64,000 bases of DNA, taken from NCBI GenBank assembly GCA_011391865.1, contig JAABPV010000075.1:1-64000 (forward strand). Direction: 5' to 3'. Under the pieces are notes generated by a model. The model had not been told where the DNA came from. It saw only the letters and a program-made list of their open reading frames with translations, and made no database searches. The translations under genes and the position numbers were made by a program. This DNA is from Desulfobulbaceae bacterium. GTDB lineage: Bacteria > Desulfobacterota > Desulfobulbia > Desulfobulbales > Desulfobulbaceae. Positions within the stretch are counted from its first letter, which is position 1; each line of letters begins with the position of its first letter. Positions 8,688 through 14,632 of the stretch are shown here, in pieces.

Positions 8688-9779
8688 TTACAGCCTTGGT
8701 TTCAGCAAGAGTAATTTATAGGCTGGGATTAAGGCAGATGCAGACTTCTTATTGTGGCCAAGTACGGCATCTATATGCTCTGTTGTATTCGTCCCTGTGA
8801 CAGAAACCAATGTTGCAGAACTGAAGTCGTAATTATTGTCATACCACTCCGTCGATCCTGACTTAATTTCGTTGCTGTACTTCTCAAAAAATTGAACTTT
8901 GAATTTTCCTGCTGGCAGGCCAGTTGCAGTATACAAACCGGCTGCATCGGTTCTGGCATATCCTATCCACACAGGGTTTCCTTCAGAGTCAGGAACATTT
9001 CTATACACATCAACCCAAGCCATTGCAACAGGTACCTGGTCTCCTGCCGTATTATACGACTTGACTGTTCCAGATATCTTGCCGCCTTGTTCGAGTTGAA
9101 CATTGATGATTTTTTCGGTTGTATTTGCGAGATATACAGTTGCATTATACCATTTACTGATATATTCAGTGTTGAATGCTCCTAAATATATCGCGTAGTT
9201 AGATTCTATTGGCAGCCCGGCAGCCCGGTAATCGCCGTTTCCATCTGTTGTGGCCGTGGTGACCCAAGTTAGCACCAACTCACCATTGTCATCAAGTGTG
9301 CTCTTATATACATAAACATAAACTCCTGGAATTGGCTCATCGCTGGTGTTCGCAACCTTTCCTGATATGCTGCTACCAATGAGCAGAAAAGTATCATTTA
9401 GCTGAATAGCCTGGCCTGCTGTTACGGACAATTTTGTCGCATTCGTAAAATCAGGCTGATTATCGTACCACTTTGAGATGTAATTCGTGCCAAGTGTGTA
9501 ATAATTTACTTTATAACAATCTGTGCAGGCAGGCAGATTGGTCACTTCGTAATTGCCACTCGCATTTGTTGTGGCAGACGAAATCCAGCCTGTCCATAGA
9601 TCCGTGTTGTCAGCATCATATACATCCACAATGATTCCCTGAATCGGCTGATTCGAGGCATTTTTAACTGTTCCCTTGATGGCGCCAGTCGTCTGCGCTT
9701 GAACCGCCAACGATAGAAATACAAATAAAAATATACAGATAGCTGAAAGTAACCATGAGCGACGGTTGTTCTTTTTCAT
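8688..9779 (-). CDS. Secreted protein with three carboxypeptidase-regulatory-like repeats
   Basis: A 363-aa exported protein. A signal peptide is visible (basic start, hydrophobic core LLSAICIFLFVFLSLA, AQA cleavage region). Three repeats of about 105 residues follow, each starting like GAIKGTV, SISGKVA or GKISGTV, continuing with a PIxGxxVxVY strand and ending near ISKWY or TEWY. The fold is the prealbumin-like CarboxypepD-reg/SdrD-B type, which acts as a spacer or adhesion module and has no catalytic site. An AAGGGG ribosome site precedes the ATG. It is the last gene before the operon terminator and is relatively AT-rich. It may be a cell-surface partner of the giant protease-adhesin. Confidence 0.75.
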   Translation of the reverse strand: MKKNNRRSWLLSAICIFLFVFLSLAVQAQTTGAIKGTVKNASNQPIQGIIVDVYDADNTDLWTGWISSATTNASGNYEVTNLPACTDCYKVNYYTLGTNYISKWYDNQPDFTNATKLSVTAGQAIQLNDTFLLIGSSISGKVANTSDEPIPGVYVYVYKSTLDDNGELVLTWVTTATTDGNGDYRAAGLPIESNYAIYLGAFNTEYISKWYNATVYLANTTEKIINVQLEQGGKISGTVKSYNTAGDQVPVAMAWVDVYRNVPDSEGNPVWIGYARTDAAGLYTATGLPAGKFKVQFFEKYSNEIKSGSTEWYDNNYDFSSATLVSVTGTNTTEHIDAVLGHNKKSASALIPAYKLLLLKPRL

Positions 9780-9975
9780 TATTTTTCCCCTTTACTGTAA
9801 CGATAGCATCGAAATAGTAATCAAATTTGACTTGCGCACCAATGCTAATGCTATGAACATCCAACACACAACCGCAAGCGCACTTGCGGTCAATTCTAAA
9901 CGACACTGCTTTAATAATTTATCACTCGTCCCATGTAATTATTATATACCGGAATGTGTATTGACTGCAATTCTT
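9780..9975. other. Intergenic region with a short hairpin
   Basis: An AT-rich spacer between the HprK-like kinase and the secreted repeat protein. It holds one perfect stem (ACCGCAAG, CGCA, CTTGCGGT) at 9871-9890 with no T-tract. It may be an attenuator or RNA-processing site. No further gene is visible. Confidence 0.45.
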
Positions 9976-10893
9976 TCAACCAAGCGTGGCGGCCAATTCC
10001 GCTACAGCCTGCACCGCCGTTTGGTCAGGCCGGAAAGCGAGTTCAAAAGCAGGAATGTCACGAAGTAATGACTCGCAGACTGTGAGACCTTTACCTATCC
10101 ACTCTTGGCTGTACCAAGGAATAGAGACAGTCTCTAGCAGATGGTGAAGGGCAACGGCGGGCGGCATTGCTGAAATTCTTGTCTCCAAGGATTGACTAAG
10201 AAAAATCAAGGCAGAAAGTGGAACGGATTCATTGCGGGCGATTCTGCCAGTTCCTTGCCATGGCGTACCCCAAATTCGCCACCCTTCATCATTCGCCGAC
10301 CGGATGATCAGCCGGTCTTCACTGAAGAAACGATTACACGAGGACACGGATAGAAGCCCACTAAGAGTGGATTTACCAATACCGGAAGGGGCTGCAAACA
10401 CCAAGCCTTTTCCTTGAATCGAGCCGCCAGCGGCATGGATAATCAATCCGTTGTGATTAATAAAATTATGCTGAAGAAGAAAAAGACTAGATGCCAATCT
10501 GCAAGGGACGATTTCCTCTTCGGCATCAGCACAAATACTGTATGAATAGCGAGAGAAATCTTTACTTACTGATAATTCAAAAATTTTTTTTATTAACTTG
10601 TTTGTCTGGTAAAATTCTTGAAAATATCCATTTGTCGTAGAATAAAAAACCATTCTTTCTTGAATAAATAACCTGTTGATCAAATCAACATTTTCTTTAC
10701 ATTTTGACACTCCAATCCTGATTGCAACATCAAAATGTTCAGCATGTTCTTCTCTGGCAAATTCGACATCTTCTTGATATTTAAAGAATAATCTCCTGTC
10801 TGGTAAATTACTGTCAGTACTAACTGACAAAGACAATCCTCCTATGCTATACAAAAAATCAAGTTTATCGGGAAGATAATCAATATCATTCAT
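9976..10893 (-). CDS. HprK-like P-loop kinase, copy 1
   Basis: A 305-aa protein related to the C-terminal domain of HPr kinase/phosphorylase, as found in RiPP and PqqD/radical SAM clusters. The P-loop is APSGIGKST with its lysine at residue 174, preceded by IHAAGGSIQGKGLVF. Other conserved blocks are FFSEDRLII, the family GTPW motif (IWGTPWQ) and the C-terminal FELAFRPDQTA. Residues 1-130 are divergent. It starts 3 nt after the 58-aa peptide gene, so the two are probably translationally coupled. It probably phosphorylates the peptide or another partner; relatives modify lasso precursor serines, but the substrate here is inferred. It is clearly AT-richer than its paralogue at 11702-12568, suggesting a different origin. 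Confidence 0.8.
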   Translation of the reverse strand: MNDIDYLPDKLDFLYSIGGLSLSVSTDSNLPDRRLFFKYQEDVEFAREEHAEHFDVAIRIGVSKCKENVDLINRLFIQERMVFYSTTNGYFQEFYQTNKLIKKIFELSVSKDFSRYSYSICADAEEEIVPCRLASSLFLLQHNFINHNGLIIHAAGGSIQGKGLVFAAPSGIGKSTLSGLLSVSSCNRFFSEDRLIIRSANDEGWRIWGTPWQGTGRIARNESVPLSALIFLSQSLETRISAMPPAVALHHLLETVSIPWYSQEWIGKGLTVCESLLRDIPAFELAFRPDQTAVQAVAELAATLG

Positions 10894-10896
10894 TAT

Positions 10897-11073
10897 TCAA
10901 GATGTTCTTCCTGGATGTATAATTATGCATGGAATAACCGCCTTGCATCCTTGTAGCACTTGATCCGCAAAAAGCCTTATCGACATAACCACCGGTTTCT
11001 CATACGGCATTTTTTTGTCTCCAGCAGCAGCATCCTCCCTGTGGCCAGAACAATCTAAAATATTATCTACCAT
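10897..11073 (-). CDS. RiPP-like precursor peptide A2
   Basis: A 58-aa peptide that is easily missed because of its size. Residues 24-40 contain PYEKPVV followed by LFADQVL, nearly identical to the peptide at 12977-13150. The tail is different (GCKAVIPCIIIHPGRTS) and has two cysteines plus Ser/Thr. The YxxP pattern resembles the leader motif bound by PqqD-type recognition proteins in lasso systems. The ATG at 11073 gives a leader of the same length as the sister peptide; the ATG at 11010, with a GGAG site upstream, would give 37 aa and keeps the motif. A consensus sigma70 promoter lies upstream, and the HprK-like gene follows after 3 nt. Calling it a precursor is inference from the shared leader and the neighbours. 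Confidence 0.75.
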   Translation of the reverse strand: MVDNILDCSGHREDAAAGDKKMPYEKPVVMSIRLFADQVLQGCKAVIPCIIIHPGRTS

Positions 11074-11136
11074 TTTGTATTTTCTATATTTTTCAGTTTA
11101 TGAGATTTTTTTCATAGCCATAATCTTCGTGTCAGT

Positions 11137-11166
11137 ATTATACAAGAACAAAGTGCGCCCTGTCAA
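11137..11166 (-). promoter_or_regulatory. Consensus sigma70 promoter of the A2 peptide gene
   Basis: On the minus strand there is a perfect -35 TTGACA and a perfect -10 TATAAT separated by 18 bp. The predicted start is about 55 nt before the ATG at 11073. It is the best-scoring promoter by eye in the window, implying that the peptide, kinase and repeat protein can be expressed separately from the upstream operon. Confidence 0.82.
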
Positions 11167-11218
11167 AGGGGCAAAAAGCACGGCAGGTTTCATGACCAGC
11201 TCCTGCGAAGGAGGGGCA

Positions 11219-11689
11219 TCAAAGCCTAGCCGCAGCTTTACGCAAAGCATGGCCAATCAGGGCGCGGCAGACAATCAAGGCGGCGCGAAGCCGTTCACGC
11301 GGCGTTCGGAGATCAGTGGTTTTGCCGCTGTGGGAGATGATCCGCAGAACGCGGCCCGCCGCCTGCTCCGCCGGAATGAAGCCGTCAAAGCAGGCACAGG
11401 CATCGCCCTTGGTCAGCAGATGCGGCACGCCGTTTTGGCTGCGCTGCCAGATCAGGCGATGGACAAGCGGATCACCCTGCCGGTCAAGCAGAAAAATGAT
11501 TTCGCCGAGCCGAGGCAGAATTGCGGCCAGCGGCGCGATTTCGACAAGCTCGCCGCCTTGGAGCTGCGGCTGCATGGAGCCGCCGGAAACGTGGATGCGC
11601 ACGGAAATGCCCTGCCGCAGCAGCGACTGGACCAGCTCAAGCGCGCCCGGATCGCGGATGCTGATGACAGGAGCGGCGCAGCAGCGCAC
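11219..11689 (-). CDS. S24/S26-type (signal-peptidase-like) serine protease
   Basis: A 156-aa protein with a LexA/signal-peptidase fold. The nucleophile is the Ser of GGSMQP (residue 38). A VHRL motif (His 77) takes the place of the bacterial lysine, as in ER/archaeal Sec11-type S26B enzymes, and TKGD (Asp 96) completes the set. No N-terminal membrane anchor is present; only a short hydrophobic patch near the C terminus. The GTG start lies 12 nt after the HprK-like gene, in the same operon as the radical SAM and PqqD genes. In this setting it could remove peptide leaders or process a secreted partner, but cleavage has not been shown for this subgroup. Confidence 0.72.
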   Translation of the reverse strand: MRCCAAPVISIRDPGALELVQSLLRQGISVRIHVSGGSMQPQLQGGELVEIAPLAAILPRLGEIIFLLDRQGDPLVHRLIWQRSQNGVPHLLTKGDACACFDGFIPAEQAAGRVLRIISHSGKTTDLRTPRERLRAALIVCRALIGHALRKAAARL

Positions 11690-11701
11690 GGCGGCGCAGG
11701 A

Positions 11702-12568
11702 TCAGGGCAGCGAGGCGGCCAGCCGCTCGACCGCCTCGGTTGCGGTCTGGTCGGGGCGGAAGGCGAGTTCAAACATGGGCACGGCCTGAATCAGCGACTC
11801 GCAGACAGCAAGGCCCTTGTTCGTCCATTCTTTGCTGTACCACGGAATGGAAACCACTTGCAGCAGGCGGCGCAGGCCTGCGGACGGACTCAGTTTGGTG
11901 ATTTGTGACGTTTCGGCCTGACGGAGAAAGACGATGGCCGAGAGCGGGGCGTTTTCATTGCGGGCGATATTGGCGATGCTGTGCCAAGGGGTGCCCCAGA
12001 TACGCCAGCCGTCCTCCATTAAGCGGACAATAATCTGCTCATCACTGAACAGACGGTTGTTGGGCGATTGCTCCAGCAGCAGACTGAGCGTGGATTTGCC
12101 TGTGCCAGATGGAGCTGCAAAAATTATGCCTTTTCCTTGAACAGAGCCACCAGCGGCGTGAAAAATCAGACCGTTATGACTGATGAAAGTATGCCGGAGC
12201 AAGAAAACGTCGACAGCAGTTCTGTAGAGATCAAAGTCTGGTTTACTGCCAACAGCGGAATCCTGATAAGAGAAGCTGAATAGAGAAAAATGTCGATCCG
12301 CATGAATGCTCACCCACGAAATTTGCTGCTGATCATCGCGAAAACGAAAAATCTGGAAGCCGTCTGCTGCGATGCAGACTTTGAAGTTCTTCGTTGCAAA
12401 AATTCTTTCTTGTGAATCGTCAAAACATGCATCCTGCGCATGTCTTATTTTAATGTGGATGTCAGCCGTTGACTGGGAGCCAAGATCAGCGGAAAGATTT
12501 CCTGTCGATGTCAGCTGCATATCGCTGCAAACATCAACAAGCAATCCCCCGATAAATTGATCGAACAT
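11702..12568 (-). CDS. HprK-like P-loop kinase, copy 2
   Basis: A 288-aa paralogue of the kinase at 9976-10893. The P-loop is APSGTGKST with its lysine at residue 158; FHAAGGSVQGKG, LFSDEQIIV, IWGTPWH and FELAFRPDQTA are conserved between the copies. I chose the ATG at 12568 because FDQFIGGLLVDV aligns with the N-terminal GGLSLSV region of the other copy; an upstream ATG at 12661 would extend into a repeat-rich spacer. The 3' half is GC-rich like the core genome and the 5' half is not. Two kinases beside two peptides suggests one kinase per peptide, which is inference. Confidence 0.78.
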   Translation of the reverse strand: MFDQFIGGLLVDVCSDMQLTSTGNLSADLGSQSTADIHIKIRHAQDACFDDSQERIFATKNFKVCIAADGFQIFRFRDDQQQISWVSIHADRHFSLFSFSYQDSAVGSKPDFDLYRTAVDVFLLRHTFISHNGLIFHAAGGSVQGKGIIFAAPSGTGKSTLSLLLEQSPNNRLFSDEQIIVRLMEDGWRIWGTPWHSIANIARNENAPLSAIVFLRQAETSQITKLSPSAGLRRLLQVVSIPWYSKEWTNKGLAVCESLIQAVPMFELAFRPDQTATEAVERLAASLP

Positions 12569-12976
12569 GATGAAGAGCGGCCTGATTGGATGAATTTGCT
12601 GGCAGGAGCTTGTCAGCAACTGCCCGGCAACGAACGAAACCTCTTGGCAGAGGAGCAGCACCTGCTGACAACCGGGCAGCGGGAGGTTCTCAAGGAGTGA
12701 AAGTCGCTTTCATTTCTTTGCTGTCAAGCAACAAGGAGTTGCTGTCAAACAACAGACAGTTTCTGCCGAGCCGCAACTCCTTGTTGTCAAGCAACGGACG
12801 GTTGTTGTTTAGCTACAGACGTTTGCTGCTCGGCAAGAAAAGGTTCTTGCCAAACAACACTCCTTTGCGGCTAAACAGCAACCGTCTGTTGTTCACCTGA
12901 CACACTCTACTGCCGAGCAAGAACCGTTGAAAAGTTGACAGCATATCTTTACTGACTGGTGCGCAAGAATGAAATT
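12569..12976. other. Spacer between kinase copy 2 and peptide A1, mostly minisatellite
   Basis: This 408-bp gap interrupts the minus-strand operon. More than half of it is the 21-bp repeat array described separately. Further degenerate copies (for example near 12607-12690) are suggested by recurring GCAAC, CGGCA and TTGTC blocks. I see no gene on the minus strand. A long frame on the plus strand exists only because the repeat length is a multiple of three. Confidence 0.6.
12718..12927. repeat. Degenerate 21-bp tandem repeat array (10 units)
   Basis: Ten consecutive 21-bp units begin at 12718, 12739, 12760 and so on. Typical units start TTGCTGTCAAGCAACAAGGAG or TTGTTGTCAAGCAACGGACG. The first positions (TTGYTG) and the AGCAAC block are the most conserved. 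On the plus strand the first eight units stay open and spell heptads such as LLSSNKE, LLSNNRQ, FLPSRNS; a stop falls in unit nine. No RBS or sensible start precedes this frame, so it is annotated as a minisatellite, not a gene. Confidence 0.85.
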
Positions 12977-13150
12977 CTATGCTGCAATAGCATAGCAAGA
13001 AGGCCCACAACTTCTTGCGCATGACGGTTCACCTAACACTTGATCAGCAAATAGATTGACTTTCTCAACCCTCGGCTTCTCATAGGGAATATATCCTGTC
13101 CGCCCTTTTTTCTCTGCGTCAGCAGCTTTTTTCCCCATATCATTCTTCAT
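12977..13150 (-). CDS. RiPP-like precursor peptide A1
   Basis: A 57-aa peptide. A lysine-rich N-terminal region is followed by PYEKPRV and LFADQVL at residues 22-39, the leader shared with the peptide at 10897-11073. A short tail then follows with three evenly spaced cysteines (SCARSCGPSCY, spacing CxxxCxxxC) and ends IAA. The ATG overlaps the stop codon of the radical SAM gene (ATGA), and AAGGTG lies about 8 nt upstream, so translation is coupled to the enzyme gene. The likely role is a substrate whose leader is bound by the PqqD-like protein and whose cysteine tail is modified by the radical SAM enzyme. The modification type cannot be read from sequence. Confidence 0.8.
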   Translation of the reverse strand: MKNDMGKKAADAEKKGRTGYIPYEKPRVEKVNLFADQVLGEPSCARSCGPSCYAIAA

Positions 13151-14262
13151 CGCTCACACCTTAAATCGCATCGCTGTTCCGCGTACTGACAATAAAAAGC
13201 ATCAACCTGCTCCGGGTGGCCTGTGTTCAAGGCAAGCACCGCAGGGCAGGATGTGCATGTCTTTCTGTTTTCGCATCTGTGGCAAAGAAACGACGCGCTG
13301 GCCGGGCAGTCGGCAAATTCTTGCAACGGCCCGTTCCAGCCAGCCTGAATGCTCTCTGCGCGAAGATCCGCGCTGCACGTCGGCACGATCAGGCAGGGCT
13401 GCATCTGGCCATACGGGCTGATATGATACGATGACTTGCCCGCGCCACAATGATGGAGCTTGCCTGACGGCTTCCTTTCCTCAGTCGACTGCGCCAGTTC
13501 CCGCAGCTTGGCCGCCAGCGGCTCAACGCTCATGTCCGCCGCCGCCGCCTGTTCAGGAGGAAGGCGGAAGCGCAAAGTATCTAACAGACTGCCGCCGGTG
13601 TTCGAGCGTCCGCCGTTGTCGTCGTTGGGCGCGGCGGCATGAATTGAGCAGTCATGCCGGAATTGCAGGCCCATGTCTTCCGCCAACCGCCGCATGGCTT
13701 GGAACTCATGCGCGTTCAGAGTCATGACCATCGTTTTCAAACGCAGCCGGACCTTGGCCTGCCGCAGCCGCTCGATGCCTGCCATACAGGCGGCGAAGGA
13801 GCCGGGCCGCTGCGTCACTGCCTCAAAGGTCGCCTGCGTTGCGCCGTAGAGGGTGATTTCAACAATTCTCGGCGGATACTGAACAAAGGCGCGGACAATT
13901 TCGTCCGTGATCAAGGTGCCGTTGCAGAACACGGTCACTAACAGCCCCAGCTCGACTGCACGGCGGTAAGCAGCCAGAAAATCAGGCCGGATCATCGGGT
14001 CGCCGCCGGTCAAGGTCAGAAAGAGCGTGCCTGCCGCCGTCATTTCCTCGAACAGCCGGAACACCGCCTCAGTGTCCAGCTCGCGGCTCCGATGCTGATG
14101 AATCGTTTCTTGATCGCCCAAATAGCAATGGACGCAGCGGAAATTGCAGCGGCGGGTCAGCTCGAAGGATGCGGAAAGCGGCGTTCTGCTCGCCGCCGCC
14201 TTGGCGAAATAGCGGGCAATGTCGCTTTCGCCCGCTCCAAGGCAGTCCGCGTTGTTCTCCAT
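13147..14262 (-). CDS. Radical SAM/SPASM peptide-modifying enzyme
   Basis: A 371-aa radical SAM enzyme. The cluster motif CNFRCVHC (Cys 39, 43, 46) binds the SAM-cleaving 4Fe-4S cluster, and TLTGGDPMIRPDF is the usual glycine-rich motif after it. The C-terminal SPASM region has cysteines in HHCGAGKSSY, MQPCLIV, CHRCENRKTCTSC and FYCQYAEQRC, enough for one or two auxiliary clusters. Such enzymes install thioether, carbon-carbon or other crosslinks in ribosomal peptides. The gene starts 1 nt after pqqD and overlaps the start of peptide A1, so all three are translationally linked. The precise reaction is unknown. Confidence 0.9.
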   Translation of the reverse strand: MENNADCLGAGESDIARYFAKAAASRTPLSASFELTRRCNFRCVHCYLGDQETIHQHRSRELDTEAVFRLFEEMTAAGTLFLTLTGGDPMIRPDFLAAYRRAVELGLLVTVFCNGTLITDEIVRAFVQYPPRIVEITLYGATQATFEAVTQRPGSFAACMAGIERLRQAKVRLRLKTMVMTLNAHEFQAMRRLAEDMGLQFRHDCSIHAAAPNDDNGGRSNTGGSLLDTLRFRLPPEQAAAADMSVEPLAAKLRELAQSTEERKPSGKLHHCGAGKSSYHISPYGQMQPCLIVPTCSADLRAESIQAGWNGPLQEFADCPASASFLCHRCENRKTCTSCPAVLALNTGHPEQVDAFYCQYAEQRCDLRCER

Positions 14263-14263
14263 C

Positions 14264-14563
14264 TCAGGCCGTCCCGCCAGCGAGCAGCTTGGCTTCGAGC
14301 AGGCTGCCTACTGTCTCCTGCACGTCGGCTTCAATTTCCGCCGCCGGAGCGTCGTAGCGTTCGGCCATCAGCGCGGCGATTTCTGCCACGCTGCGGCTGC
14401 CGTCCAGCATCTGCCAGATGAACGCGCCGGTTTCGTTCAGGGTGTAGAGGTTGTCCATTGAGGCCAAGTCGCCGGAGATCGGCACCAACAGGGTTTCGTC
14501 CATCACCTTGCGGGTGACAATGTTGTCCGCGTGCCGGAACACATCAGCAGGCTGCGCATTCAT
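14264..14563 (-). CDS. PqqD-family RiPP recognition element protein
   Basis: A 99-aa PqqD-like protein, a winged-helix recognition element that binds precursor leaders and delivers them to a radical SAM partner. The hallmark is LYTLNETGAFIWQMLDG followed by AEIAALMAERYD and a C-terminal helix with DVQETVGSLLEAKLL. An AAGGAAC ribosome site precedes the ATG. It sits directly before the radical SAM gene and about 70 bp after the giant protease gene. A stand-alone PqqD next to a SPASM enzyme and two leader-bearing peptides is the typical RiPP arrangement. Confidence 0.88.
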   Translation of the reverse strand: MNAQPADVFRHADNIVTRKVMDETLLVPISGDLASMDNLYTLNETGAFIWQMLDGSRSVAEIAALMAERYDAPAAEIEADVQETVGSLLEAKLLAGGTA

Positions 14564-14589
14564 CGTTGTTCCTTGAACCTCTGCGTTCA

Positions 14590-14616
14590 GCCGGGACGAA
14601 AACGTTTCGCCCCGGC
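14590..14616. other. Stem-loop between the giant gene and pqqD
   Basis: CCGGG, A, CGAAA on one side pairs with TTTCG, C, CCCGG on the other. On the operon (minus) strand it has no T-tract, so it may be an RNA-stability or processing element that sets the ratio of giant-gene to pqqD transcript. T residues follow on the opposite strand. Confidence 0.45.
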
Positions 14617-14632
14617 CATTTTTTTTCGCTTC

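Noticed and set aside
12586-12900. A 104-codon frame with heptad repeats taken as a gene
   Set aside because: It starts with TTG, lacks a ribosome site and its openness follows from the 21-bp repeat length; annotated as a minisatellite.
8688-14563. Lasso peptide cluster
   Set aside because: The leader motif and kinase are lasso-like, but there is no asparagine-synthetase-type cyclase and no transglutaminase-like protease.
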